Shown one piece after another: positions 1 to 8,410 of a DNA stretch of 64,000 nt. Position 1 is the first letter of the stretch. Each line of letters begins with the position of its first letter. Source of the DNA: Desulfobaccales bacterium (GTDB taxonomy: Bacteria > Desulfobacterota > Desulfobaccia > Desulfobaccales > 0-14-0-80-60-11). A program made the position numbers and the translations under genes. The stretch is taken from NCBI GenBank assembly GCA_037481655.1, contig JBBFLF010000015.1, forward strand, positions 1-64,000. Direction: 5' to 3'. The notes under the pieces are model-generated. The model was not told where the DNA came from, searched no databases, and was given only the letters and a program-made list of their open reading frames with translations.

Positions 1-334
<334 letters not shown>

Positions 335-431
335 ACTTGCCCTTGCCTTCGGTAACTCATAAGCGACTTCTCTCATGATTCACTTGTCCGCGGCTTAACG
401 CCGCAGCGTTCACAACAACCGAGACACAAGA

Positions 432-549
<118 letters not shown>

Positions 550-559
550 TTAATTTTTT

Positions 560-590
560 AAGCCCGGATTGACAGCTCCGGGCTTTTTTT
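560..590 (+). terminator. Rho-independent terminator of the rRNA operon
   Basis: The inverted repeat agcccgga / tccgggct has an 8-base loop and is followed by a run of seven or more T. It begins 10 bases after the 5S end. A clearly related but diverged copy of this segment occurs at about 1931-1985. Confidence 0.85.
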
Positions 591-632
591 ATTTAATGGT
601 TCCATAAGCTCCGTAATATTAAGGAAGTGGAG

Positions 633-995
633 ATGGGAGATATTTATTTAGAACTCATCGTTTCAAACCTAAGCGACCCTGGGCGCCAGAAAGAGGTTTC
701 CTTTCTGGTGGACACGGGAGCTACCAGGGCTCGGCTGCCGGAGGAGATTGCCGCAGAGCTGGCCATCCAAGCCGTGGGAACTTTGCCCTTGGAATTGGCT
801 GACGGCTCAGTGAAAGATTACCCCTATGGCTATTGTTTCTTTACGTTTGGAGAGGAAACGGTGGCGGGCAACGTTATTATCGGACCGGCAGGCATTGAAC
901 CTTTGGTGGGCACCCATGTCCTGCAGGACTTTCGCTTAATCATCGATCTGGAAAGGCACACGGTTTCACGCAGCCGGGCCTTGCGGGCCAAATAA
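633..995 (+). CDS. Retropepsin-like (clan AA) aspartic protease family protein
   Basis: This small protein of about 120 residues carries one copy of the aspartic protease signature, FLVDTGATRARLP, near residues 25-37. A hydrophobic-hydrophobic-glycine segment (NVIIGPAGIEPLVGTHVL) follows in the C-terminal half, as in single-domain retropepsin-like proteins that act as dimers. Bacterial members are common and mostly of unknown substrate. ATG 633 is preferred over an in-frame GTG at 627 because aaggaag at 621-627 then sits at normal spacing. There is no signal peptide, so the product should be cytoplasmic. It stands alone, near small toxin-antitoxin genes. The family call is good; the substrate is unknown. 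Confidence 0.7.
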   Translation: MGDIYLELIVSNLSDPGRQKEVSFLVDTGATRARLPEEIAAELAIQAVGTLPLELADGSVKDYPYGYCFFTFGEETVAGNVIIGPAGIEPLVGTHVLQDFRLIIDLERHTVSRSRALRAK

Positions 996-1054
996 TAATG
1001 GCCACACCCGATCGAATCGGTGACCTCGATAAGGGAGCCCGGCGACGGCGAGGG

Positions 1055-1142
1055 CCGGTGAACCTCCAGGGCGGGAATAGAGGACGCCTCCGGAATTGAT
1101 CTCTTAGACCGCCCACCCCTTGACCGAGGCGGGGTCATCCTA
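1055..1142 (+). repeat. Direct repeat, copy 1 (upstream of the truncated hicB)
   Basis: This roughly 87-base segment is repeated in imperfect form at 1333-1420. The best-conserved core is gcctccggaattgat, followed by a stem-loop region with ttgaccgaggcgggg. By eye, about three quarters of positions match between copies. In this copy the T-run after the stem is poor, so it is probably not a working terminator. Confidence 0.6.
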
Positions 1143-1168
1143 TTATCCTAAGCCCAGGAGAACTGGCC

Positions 1169-1378
1169 ATGTCTCCTAAAGTCAGTATTGTCATTGAGAA
1201 GGATGATTACGGCTATTATGCTTATTGTCCGGAGCTGGAAGGGTGCCAGAGCCAGGGAGACACTTTGGAAGAAGTGATGGCCAATATCAAAGAGGCTATT
1301 GAACTCGTTAAGGAAACTTGGGTCGGCGAATGCGCTGGTAACCCCCGGGGTGGGAGTAAAGGCCGCCTCCGGAATTGA
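1169..1378 (+). pseudogene. HicB-family antitoxin, 3' end replaced by a repeat
   Basis: The first 50 or so residues are typical of HicB: a beta-strand start (KVSIVIEKDDYGYYAYCPEL), EGCQSQGDTLEEVMANI, and the start of the following helix (KEAIELVKETW). Similarity to HicB stops at about base 1325, and the frame then runs into the second direct repeat, giving a glycine- and arginine-rich tail that does not look like HicB. A good ribosome-binding site (aggag, 1157-1161) precedes ATG 1169. The 3' part has most likely been lost by recombination with the repeat. It may still be translated, but it lacks the usual C-terminal part. No hicA is immediately paired with it. Confidence 0.55.
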
Positions 1379-1420
1379 TTACTTAAACAGCCCGCCCCTG
1401 ACCGAAGCGGGGTTTTTTCA
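1333..1420 (+). repeat. Direct repeat, copy 2 (forms the 3' end of the truncated hicB)
   Basis: This is the partner of the repeat at 1055-1142. The shared core gcctccggaattgat is at 1363-1377, followed by a stem-loop and here by a proper T-run. It begins almost exactly where the HicB coding similarity ends. Confidence 0.6.
1391..1418 (+). terminator. Rho-independent terminator within repeat copy 2
   Basis: The stem cccgc / gcggg encloses an 11-base loop and is followed by gtttttt. It lies just before hicA, so it would end transcription coming from the truncated hicB. Confidence 0.55.
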
Positions 1421-1431
1421 ATTGACTAATA

Positions 1432-1617
1432 GTGAAACGAAAACCCCCTATCCGTCATCTCTTAAATCATGGTGCCTTCTTGCTGCGGGAAGGCCGTCGT
1501 CATTCTATTTACCAGAGAGGTAACTTAAAGACTTTGGTGCCACGGCACTCAGAAATTGTAGATGAATTGGCCAGGAAAATATGTAAGGATTTGGATATTC
1601 CATGGGTAAAAGAATGA
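1432..1617 (+). CDS. hicA: HicA-type mRNA interferase toxin
   Basis: This protein of 61 residues has the compact HicA double-stranded-RNA-binding fold. IRHLLNHGAFLLREGRRHSIY contains the glycine and the catalytic-type histidine (about residue 24), and VPRHSEIVDELARKICKDL is the expected C-terminal helix. HicA toxins cleave mRNA and are neutralised by HicB. Translation starts at GTG 1432; no strong ribosome-binding site is visible. The stop codon overlaps the next start in an ATGA at 1614-1617, so the pair is translationally coupled, with toxin first as in most hicAB loci. Confidence 0.8.
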   Translation: MKRKPPIRHLLNHGAFLLREGRRHSIYQRGNLKTLVPRHSEIVDELARKICKDLDIPWVKE

Positions 1618-1838
1618 AATTCAGGGCCATAATCAAACAAAGCGGTGATTGGTGGATTGGGTGGCTCATCGATCTTCCCGGGGTCAACGCCCAGGAAAAA
1701 GCCCTGGAAAAGCTTTTGGAATCACTGAAAATCGGGGCCGAGGATTTTTTGAGCAGCGAAGTTCCGTTTGAAGATGGGGCTCAGATGACCGTTATTGAGA
1801 TCCCCCAGCCTGATTGGCGGCTGGAACACGGGAATTAG
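1614..1838 (+). CDS. hicB: HicB-family antitoxin
   Basis: This protein of 74 residues begins KFRAIIKQSGDWWIGWLIDL and continues PGVNAQEKALEKLLESLKIG, the partial RNase H-like fold of short HicB antitoxins. ATG 1614 is chosen because it makes a 4-base overlap with the hicA stop; ATG 1602, four codons upstream in frame, is the alternative. No obvious DNA-binding tail is present, as in the short, HicB-like branch of the family. It should bind and inhibit HicA. Confidence 0.75.
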   Translation: MKFRAIIKQSGDWWIGWLIDLPGVNAQEKALEKLLESLKIGAEDFLSSEVPFEDGAQMTVIEIPQPDWRLEHGN

Positions 1839-1956
1839 CACCGAAGGTACCCCAGCTGACATCTTTGTATTCGATGACTTTTGCCCAGTCATCCACACGA
1901 TGAAACGCGCGCCTGCATGGGCAGGCAGGACGCCAACGGAATTAAATTCGCCCACA

Positions 1957-1985
1957 AGCCCGGAGTGACACCTCCGGGTATTTTC
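1957..1985 (+). terminator. Terminator-like hairpin resembling the 5S terminator
   Basis: The stem cccggag / ctccggg has a 6-base loop and is followed by tatttt. The surrounding sequence (cggaattaa upstream, then the hairpin) matches the region just after 5S rRNA. It would end the hicAB transcript. Confidence 0.55.
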
Positions 1986-2114
1986 ATATCGGGGCCTGAG
2001 AGTCCCCGCTACTCTCATTCACTTCCGCCAACATCTTTCATTGGCCGCACAAGATAAGGGGAAACGGAATGAAGGGGGAGCATGGGTGCACCCCCACCGC
2101 CGCCTCCCCTCATT

Positions 2115-2756
2115 TCACTTCTTCTGCCGGAGTTCCCGGGCGGCGGCGATGAGCCGGTAGACCGAGGCCCCGGCCAGGGCGGCGATGTCCTCGGTGGAGA
2201 GATGGTGGCTGATGGTGTCGTCGAAAAGAAGGTTGGCGTCCGGCGGAAACTCGTCATCCCCCCGCCAGAACACATGGGTGATGGGCACCAGGGGAAAGGC
2301 AAAGAAGCGCACCGCCACATCCCCCAGGGGCTGGGCCTCGCCGCCCGCGGCCAGGGCCACCTTGAGATAGAGGTCCAGATCCTGGCCGAAGGTCTCCAAG
2401 AGCGGCTTCTTGGCCCGGGAGACAAAGGCGGACCAATAGAAGCTGCCGCCGTCGGGCACCGCCCTAAAGTCAATGGTGTGGCCGCTCAAGGCCTCGCCGT
2501 CGGTGCGCTCCAGATAGTGCAGGATGAGGATCTGCTCGGTGAGGGGCAGCTCCCGGGTCTGGCCCGGGGCGCTCACCGTCACCTCCGGCCAGACGATGCG
2601 CCGGGGCTGGCCGAAATAAGGCAGCACCAGCACCTCCCGCTCGCCCTCCAGAACATACTCCGCCCGGCTTTTGGCCGCCACAAATTTGGGGTTGCGCGAT
2701 TTCAGGGCGGCCACCGACAAGGCGATGGCTGCTTTGTAATCATCGATGCGTGGCAT
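2115..2756 (-). CDS. DUF3786 domain-containing protein
   Basis: This 213-residue soluble protein matches the DUF3786 family as remembered from anaerobic deltaproteobacteria and clostridia. It has an N-terminal LVLPYFGQPRRIVWP segment, a central LPLTEQILILHYLERTDG, then WSAFVSRAKKPLLETFG. The family function is not established; members often sit near corrinoid or redox genes. The start is supported by aaggag six bases upstream. The frame ends cleanly, and nothing around it suggests an operon partner. Confidence 0.65.
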   Translation of the reverse strand: MPRIDDYKAAIALSVAALKSRNPKFVAAKSRAEYVLEGEREVLVLPYFGQPRRIVWPEVTVSAPGQTRELPLTEQILILHYLERTDGEALSGHTIDFRAVPDGGSFYWSAFVSRAKKPLLETFGQDLDLYLKVALAAGGEAQPLGDVAVRFFAFPLVPITHVFWRGDDEFPPDANLLFDDTISHHLSTEDIAALAGASVYRLIAAARELRQKK

Positions 2757-2916
2757 AGCCGCTCCTTTTCAGCTTGAGCCTGGTTGTGAGGAGGAAGGGG
2801 AGTGGGTCCCTTTCCACCCTTCCTGCGACTTCTCCGGGGTTAAGAAGAATTGCGCGGGAGAACAAGGAACCTCATGGATCCCCGCCTTTCCCTCAAAAAT
2901 CTCTTATGCCCCTTTC

Positions 2917-4131
2917 TCAATACCCCATGAGGCCGCAACAGCGGGAACACACCGGCATGAGGCCTTGGGTGGCCAGGCTTTGCCGGAAGCGCCGGTAGGC
3001 CGGGGAGTTCCACAGCTCCGTCAGGGTGTTTTCCTTGATATTCCCCACGATGTAGTCGTGGTAGTCCCGGCAGGGGGAGACGTCCCCGTTGCTGTCCACC
3101 TCCGTCACCTGAAAGATGGAGACGCACTGGTCATAGCCGAAGCGGGCGGAATGGTCCGTGAAATACCGGTGCAGATCCTCCGGCCGGGTGAGGGGCGGGA
3201 TGAGAATGACCGGCGGCCGGTGCCAGGGCCGGGAACGCTCAAGGAGATTGGTGAGCTCCCGGGAGAGGGCCTCGTAGTCCTCGGGGCACCAGCTTCCCAG
3301 CCAGCCCCAGTGCAGTTTGGGAGCAAAGCCGAAGCGGGCGGTGAAGTCCCGGTCGTGGGCCCGGGCCGCCTCTTCATCGATCCACCAGGAGAGGTAAAAG
3401 ACAAAGAGGTCCACCTGAGGGGCGAAGGTCTCGTAAATTTCCACCAAAGAATCGGCATTGTCCCGGGAGATGACGGTCAAGGAGGCGATGAGCGGCAGCT
3501 CCCGGTGCTGCTCCCGGCGGGCCTGCTGCAAAGCTGCGAGAGCCGCCTGGATGTCGGCGAAGTTGTTCCCCCCGCCCGCCCCCGGCCTCAGGCGGTTGTG
3601 GATCTCGGCGGTGGGGCCGTCAATGGAGATCTGGACGAGAAAGAGGGGTGCGGCCACCAGGCGTTCGGCCCGGGCCGCCACCAAGGTGCCGTTGGTGGCG
3701 ATGGACACCGGCATCCTGAGGCGGGCGGCCTCCTCCATCAGCTCCATGATGCCCTTATAGAGCATGGGCTCGCCGCCCCAGAAATAGACCATAGGCCGCT
3801 GGCCGTGGCGCACCAGGTCGGCAAAGATCTCCCGGTAGCGCTCCGGGCTCACTTCCTGCGCCTTGAGGGCCGCCAGGTTCTTTCCCCTGAGATAGCCCTG
3901 AACCCCCCACTGGCCGCAGGTGTGGCAGCGCAGGTTGCACAGATCGGTGATGCGCAGGCTCACCTGGTGGATGCGGCCGCCCTCACCTGCCTTAGCCCGG
4001 GGGTGGAACAGGGGAAAGAGCCACTTCTCCGTCTCCAGGGCCGCCAGCCGCCGGGCAATCCAGGGATGGCGGGCCACCCGGCGGAAGTGCTTCAGGATGG
4101 TCCCCAAAGAGACGTGACTACGGGCAGGCAT
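2917..4131 (-). CDS. Radical SAM protein with SPASM-type C-terminal region
   Basis: The protein has 404 residues. The CxxxCxxC radical SAM cluster motif (CNLRCHTC) is at residues 65-72. It is followed by FWGGEPML and SIATNGTL, the SAM-binding strand and turn of the fold, then QISIDGP. The last 80 residues contain a cysteine pattern (CVSIF... SPCRDY ... CSRCCG) and the GNI-x-LWNSPAYRRFR segment typical of SPASM domains holding extra iron-sulfur clusters. The start at 4131 is chosen because aaggaa lies six bases upstream; an upstream in-frame start at 4281 would add an unlikely 50 residues. The substrate is unknown: SPASM enzymes modify peptides or small substrates, and no precursor peptide was seen nearby. 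Confidence 0.8.
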   Translation of the reverse strand: MPARSHVSLGTILKHFRRVARHPWIARRLAALETEKWLFPLFHPRAKAGEGGRIHQVSLRITDLCNLRCHTCGQWGVQGYLRGKNLAALKAQEVSPERYREIFADLVRHGQRPMVYFWGGEPMLYKGIMELMEEAARLRMPVSIATNGTLVAARAERLVAAPLFLVQISIDGPTAEIHNRLRPGAGGGNNFADIQAALAALQQARREQHRELPLIASLTVISRDNADSLVEIYETFAPQVDLFVFYLSWWIDEEAARAHDRDFTARFGFAPKLHWGWLGSWCPEDYEALSRELTNLLERSRPWHRPPVILIPPLTRPEDLHRYFTDHSARFGYDQCVSIFQVTEVDSNGDVSPCRDYHDYIVGNIKENTLTELWNSPAYRRFRQSLATQGLMPVCSRCCGLMGY

Positions 4132-4204
4132 GGATATTCCTTTCCAGACCGGGGCGCCAGACAGGCATTCCCGTGATGGAAAACCCGTGAGCTTTCCCCG
4201 GGTG

Positions 4205-4246
4205 TAGTTTATTATACCCATATGGGCGCCAGGGGGAAGAGAAGAG
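4205..4246 (-). promoter_or_regulatory. Possible promoter for the radical SAM gene
   Basis: A perfect tataat lies on the reverse strand at 4216-4211, with a weak -35 (ttcccc) at 17-base spacing. The start codon lies about 73 bases downstream of the expected transcription start. Confidence 0.35.
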
Positions 4247-4280
4247 GCCCTTCCCCGGGTCCTAAAGGGGTGATCTGCCA

Positions 4281-5489
4281 TTGTTGGCGTTGCGCTATCA
4301 CTATTCCGTTCCCCGTTACCTGGCGGGCCGGGTGGGCTCCTGGCTGAGGCCGCGACACTTTTTTTCCCGGCTCACGCCTTTGCGACTGGAAGAGGTGCCC
4401 TTCCGGCCGCCCTCCCCCCGCTGGGTCATCCTGAAAAGCCGGCTGTGCGGCATCTGCGGCTCTGATCTCAATCTGCTGAAAGGCGCCGAGTCCTATCTCC
4501 TGGAACCTTATGCCTCCTTTCCCTGCATCCTGGGGCACGAGGTGGTGGCGGAGGTGGCGGAGGCTCCTCCAGAAACCGGTTTTCGACCCGGGGAGCGGGT
4601 GGCCGTCAATCCCCTCTTGCCCTGCCGGGCCCGGGAGCTGCCACCGTGCCCTTCCTGCCGGGAGGGCCGGGAAAATCTCTGCGAAAATTTCACCCGGGGC
4701 AACCTGGCACCGGGGCCGCTTTTGGGCTTTCACCGCCAAGCCGGCGGCGGCATGGCGGAGTATCTGGCGGCGCCGCCGGAATCTCTGGTGCGCCTGCCGG
4801 ACGGTCTTCCCGATGAGGCTGCGGTGCTGGTGGATTCCCTGGCCAGCGCCCTGCAACCGGTGCTGGACCACTTCCCGGCGGACTCCGACATTGTGGTCAT
4901 TTATGGCGCCGGCATTATCGGCCAGCAGTTGCTCCGGGCGCTGCGGGCCCTGGGGAGCCAGGCCCGGGTGGTGATGGTGGCCCGCCATCCCTTCCAGTCG
5001 GAGTTGGCCCGGGCCGGGGGCGCCGACCTGGTTTTGCTTTCCCCTTCCCGCCGGGAGCTGGGGGAGGCGGTGGGGGCGAGGTATCTCCCCACCACCCTGG
5101 GAGGCGGCAACCTGGAGGGCGGCGCCCACCGGTTCTTTGATTGCGTGGGGAGCCGCGCCTCCCTGCAGGAAGGGCTGGTGGCCCTCAGGGCCCGGGGCAC
5201 CTATGTGCTGGTGGGCACGGCCGGCCGGGTGGGCCCCGTGGACTTCTCCGCCCTGTGGTTCCGGGAGTTGCGCCTCTGCGGTTCCGCCATGTATGGCCAC
5301 GGGATTTTCCAGGGCCAACCGCGGCGCACCTATGAGCTGGCGGTGGAACTCCTCTCCCGGCCCTCTTACTCCCGGGCCGGCCTGTTGACCCATACCTTTC
5401 CGTTGCGGGATTACGTCCCGGCCTTTCAGGCCGCCTTCGACAAGCGCCGCCACCACAGCGTTAAAGTGGCCTTGGATCCCCGACAATGA
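4281..5489 (+). CDS. Zinc-dependent alcohol dehydrogenase family (MDR) protein
   Basis: The protein has 402 residues. LCGICGSDLNLL supplies the catalytic-zinc cysteine and GHEVVAEV the histidine-glutamate pair. A run of four cysteines (CPSCREGRENLC plus an earlier Cys) matches the structural zinc site. The nucleotide-binding segment VVIYGAGIIGQQLLRALRAL follows, and TFPLRDYVPAFQAA closes the fold. It should oxidise an alcohol or reduce a carbonyl with NAD(P); the substrate is not predictable. The start is TTG 4281, with aaaggggtga eight bases upstream. It is divergent from the radical SAM gene across 149 bases, and shared control is possible. Confidence 0.8.
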   Translation: MLALRYHYSVPRYLAGRVGSWLRPRHFFSRLTPLRLEEVPFRPPSPRWVILKSRLCGICGSDLNLLKGAESYLLEPYASFPCILGHEVVAEVAEAPPETGFRPGERVAVNPLLPCRARELPPCPSCREGRENLCENFTRGNLAPGPLLGFHRQAGGGMAEYLAAPPESLVRLPDGLPDEAAVLVDSLASALQPVLDHFPADSDIVVIYGAGIIGQQLLRALRALGSQARVVMVARHPFQSELARAGGADLVLLSPSRRELGEAVGARYLPTTLGGGNLEGGAHRFFDCVGSRASLQEGLVALRARGTYVLVGTAGRVGPVDFSALWFRELRLCGSAMYGHGIFQGQPRRTYELAVELLSRPSYSRAGLLTHTFPLRDYVPAFQAAFDKRRHHSVKVALDPRQ

Positions 5490-5858
5490 TCAAAACAAGT
5501 GCAGGGGGAGAATGATTTTGGAGGGAAAAGCCGAGGGGCAGTGGACCCCTCCCTCTCAAGCCCCACTCTTTACTCCCTTGGAGCTGGGGGAAATTGAAGG
5601 CAACGCTTCAGCCCCTTGCCTTTCCTGCCAGAGGTCCTTATCATGTCTCCAGCCCCTGCTCCCACGGCGAGACGGTTAAGCGTAGGCTCGGCGTGCGTAG
5701 GCCGGGAGAGTGCGGAATCGCTTACCCGGTTCATCAGGGGCTGCTTCACCCGCTCCCCCAGGCACCCGTAAATTCTCAAGGTTATTATTGCCGGTGGCCG
5801 ATAATTTTGTTACCTTGCTCATGCGCTGTAATGTAGATCCTGTTGTGACGAACCGATT
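5490..5858 (+). other. Intergenic region without a recognisable gene
   Basis: There are 369 bases between the dehydrogenase and the acyltransferase gene. A GC-rich inverted repeat (about 5520-5563, with gaggggca and ggacccctccctc) resembles, weakly, the palindromic elements elsewhere in the window. No tRNA, open frame with coding character or convincing promoter was seen. Confidence 0.5.
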
Positions 5859-7130
5859 ATGAGTCATCCCATTCTCACCGACCGTTGCCGCCCCTTCACC
5901 CAATATCTCGGTCTGGTCAAGGCGTTGGGACTTTATCCGTATTTCCGGCCTCTCAGTCGCGCTTTCGGCCCGGAAGTGGAGGTCAACGGCCGGCGTCTGG
6001 TGATGATCGGCTCCAATGATTACCTCGGGTTCAGCCACGATCCCCGGGTGCAGGAGGCCGCGGCTGCGGCCTTGCGCCGCTGGGGCACCGGACCCGGGGG
6101 TTCCCGCTTCCTGTGCGGCAACCTTACCCTGCACGAAGATCTGGAAGCCCGTCTGGCCCACTTCGTCGGCAAGAAACATGCCTTGGTGCATGCCACCGGC
6201 TTCAGCACCAATCTGGGGGCCCTCGCCTGCCTGCTCACTCCCAAAGATTTGATTTTCTGCGACCGGGAGAACCATGCCAGCATCTTTGAAGGTTGCCACG
6301 CCTCCCGGGGCCGGCTGATCCCCTTTCTCCACAACGATGTGGAGGATGCCGCCCGGAAGATCGCCGCTGCTAAGGAGAAGAGGCCGGCCGGCAGCCTGAT
6401 GATGCTCCTGACCGAAGGCGTCTTCAGCATGTCCGGGGACCTGGCGCCGCTGGCGGAGCTGGTGCGCCTCAAGGATACCTACCCGGACCTCCTGATCTAC
6501 CTGGATGACGCCCACGGACTGGGAGTCATGGGCCCCGGGGGCCGCGGCACCGCCATGCACTTCGGGGTCACCGACCAGGTGGATTTCATCATGGGCACCT
6601 TCAGCAAGGCCCTGGCCTCGGTGGGAGGCTTTATCGCCGGCGATGACGACGATATTTTTGTGTATCTGAAGCATCATTCCAAAACCCTGATCTTTTCCGC
6701 CGGCCTGCCGGCCTCCTGCGCCGCCGCGGTGCTGGCCTGCCTGGATCTCATCGAGCGGGAGCCGGAGCGCATCGAGCGGCTCTGGGCCCTCACCCGGCGG
6801 GCCCATGCCGGCTACCAGGAGATCGGCCTGGTGACCGGGGATGGCCGAACCCCGGTGATTCCTATTGTCATCGGCGACGAGGAAAAGGCCGCCCGGGTGG
6901 CCGCCGACCTTTTTGAAAACGGGGTCTTCGCCCTGCCCGCTGTCTTTCCGGCGGTGCCTCGGGGCCGGGCGGTGATCCGCACCGCCTTCATGAGCACCCA
7001 TGAGGAGCGGCAGGTGGATATCGTGCTGGAGGTGTTGGCCGGGGTGGCCGACCGGCATCGCATCCGGGCCACGGACTTGGCCGAGCAGGGGGGCGGGCTG
7101 GCCCTGGCCCGGCAACAGACCCCCTTTTGA
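5859..7130 (+). CDS. Alpha-oxoamine synthase, serine palmitoyltransferase-like
   Basis: This 423-residue PLP enzyme of the family that condenses an amino acid with an acyl-CoA. GSNDYLGFSHDPRV and GTGPGGSRFLCGN lie at residues 51-90, ENHAS with the ring-stacking histidine near 139, LDDAHGLGVMG near 215-225, and GTFSKALASVGGF with the PLP lysine K250. An N-terminal GLYPYFRPL segment, DLIFCDRENHASIFEGC and the HNDVEDAARKI region resemble bacterial serine palmitoyltransferases (Bacteroidetes type) more than BioF or glycine C-acetyltransferase, as judged from memory. It is followed 107 bases later by a complete ABC exporter. The likely product is a 3-keto long-chain base or a related acylated amino compound. 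BioF or another oxoamine synthase remains possible. Confidence 0.7.
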   Translation: MSHPILTDRCRPFTQYLGLVKALGLYPYFRPLSRAFGPEVEVNGRRLVMIGSNDYLGFSHDPRVQEAAAAALRRWGTGPGGSRFLCGNLTLHEDLEARLAHFVGKKHALVHATGFSTNLGALACLLTPKDLIFCDRENHASIFEGCHASRGRLIPFLHNDVEDAARKIAAAKEKRPAGSLMMLLTEGVFSMSGDLAPLAELVRLKDTYPDLLIYLDDAHGLGVMGPGGRGTAMHFGVTDQVDFIMGTFSKALASVGGFIAGDDDDIFVYLKHHSKTLIFSAGLPASCAAAVLACLDLIEREPERIERLWALTRRAHAGYQEIGLVTGDGRTPVIPIVIGDEEKAARVAADLFENGVFALPAVFPAVPRGRAVIRTAFMSTHEERQVDIVLEVLAGVADRHRIRATDLAEQGGGLALARQQTPF

Positions 7131-7237
7131 GCCTCACTCCTTACGTGCCCACCACCATGAGGCCCGGTTTTGCCACGAGACCAGGGACGCATCCACCGGT
7201 GACGCTACACCGCGAAGTAAGGAGCCTTGCCTGAGCG

Positions 7238-8410
7238 ATGCGGCTGGATGACCTGCTCCGGATCAGCATGCGGCAGGTATATCGCCATCGCCGCCGTTAT
7301 TGGGGGGTGATCCTGGCCATTGCTCTGGGGGTGGCCGGCTTCACCACCATCATCACCATCGGCCGGGACGTCAAAAAGAATTTCAATCAGGACCTGGAGC
7401 TCATCGGCAGCGCCAATCTCATCCGTCTCTTCTGGGATCTCCGCCCCGGTGAGAACCCGGCCTGGTTCCGGCCGGAGACGGTGGCGGCTCTGCGGCAGAT
7501 TCCCCAGGTAGCGGCGGTGAGCGAATACACCCTGCGCCCGGCGGTGGTGGCCGGCGGGGACCAACGCCTGGAGCTCTCGGTCTGGGCGGTGGATCAATAT
7601 TTCTGGCAGCTGCGGCAGTACCAGCCCTCCCTGGGGACCCTGTTCGGGCCCGACAGCGTGGCCGCCCGGAAACGGGAATGTGTCCTGGGAGCTGGCCTGG
7701 CCCGGAAGCTCTTCGGCGACCGCAACCCGGTGGGGCAGACCGTGGAGATCGACGCCGACCTTTACCAGGTGGTGGGGGTGATCCGCCTGGATGACTATAG
7801 TATCTCCCATTCCCTCTTTCTGCCCCTGAGCACCGCCCGGGATCGGCTGAAGAGGGAAGTGCGGCCGGACCGCCTCCTGGTGCGCTGCGTCACCTGGGAT
7901 GACGTGGAGGAGGTGGCGGCGGCTATCCCTCCGGTGGTGGCGGCAACCCAGACCGCCACCGGGCTCAATGTCTGGGTGGTCTGGGAGGCCTTGCACCGGG
8001 TGAGGCGAGTGGCCTGGTGGATCGAGTTTTTCTTTTACCTGGCCAGCGGGGTGACTTTACTGTTGGGAGGCGTGGGGATCTGGAACGTGATGTCGGCGGC
8101 AGTCCAGTCCCGCACCCGGGAGATCGGCCTGAAAAAAGCCATGGGTGCCGAGGACCGGGATATCCTGGCCCAGTTCCTCACCGAAGCCCTGGTGCTGAGC
8201 GTGGGTGCGGCCCTTCTGGGGCTGGCCGGCGGGCGGGTGCTGGTGGCCCTGGCCAGCTCCTGGCTGGGGCAGCGCCCCCAGGAGGAGCTCTTCATCGGCT
8301 GCCTGGGCCTCAGTCTGGCGGTGGCCTTCGCCATGGGGCTGGGCGCGGGGCTGTATCCTTCACTCAAGGCCAGCCGCATGGAAGTGGTGGCGGCGACCCG
8401 CTATGAATAG
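7238..8410 (+). CDS. ABC transporter permease, MacB/FtsX type
   Basis: The protein has 390 residues. One N-terminal membrane segment (YWGVILAIALGVAGFTTIIT) is followed by a large periplasmic domain of the MacB_PCD kind and three C-terminal membrane segments with the usual motif SRTREIGLKKAMGAEDRDI between them. The periplasmic part contains ECVLGAGLARKLFGDRNPVG, typical of this family. It pairs with the ATPase whose start overlaps its end by 8 bases. Such permeases do not pump through a channel; they drive extrusion of substrates from the periplasm or outer leaflet together with HlyD- and TolC-like partners, both encoded next. Confidence 0.85.
   Translation: MRLDDLLRISMRQVYRHRRRYWGVILAIALGVAGFTTIITIGRDVKKNFNQDLELIGSANLIRLFWDLRPGENPAWFRPETVAALRQIPQVAAVSEYTLRPAVVAGGDQRLELSVWAVDQYFWQLRQYQPSLGTLFGPDSVAARKRECVLGAGLARKLFGDRNPVGQTVEIDADLYQVVGVIRLDDYSISHSLFLPLSTARDRLKREVRPDRLLVRCVTWDDVEEVAAAIPPVVAATQTATGLNVWVVWEALHRVRRVAWWIEFFFYLASGVTLLLGGVGIWNVMSAAVQSRTREIGLKKAMGAEDRDILAQFLTEALVLSVGAALLGLAGGRVLVALASSWLGQRPQEELFIGCLGLSLAVAFAMGLGAGLYPSLKASRMEVVAATRYE

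Noticed and set aside
2746-4176. Long open frame opposite the radical SAM gene
   Set aside because: GC-rich antisense frame with no domain, wrong amino-acid character and no ribosome-binding site; the reverse-strand gene explains the region. The same applies to the long antisense frames at 4212-5486, 5676-7115, 15618-16772 and 51725-53452.
5859-7130. BioF (8-amino-7-oxononanoate synthase) as partner of bioA
   Set aside because: bioA is about 15 kb away, and the N-terminal and middle segments look closer to serine palmitoyltransferase. Not fully excluded.
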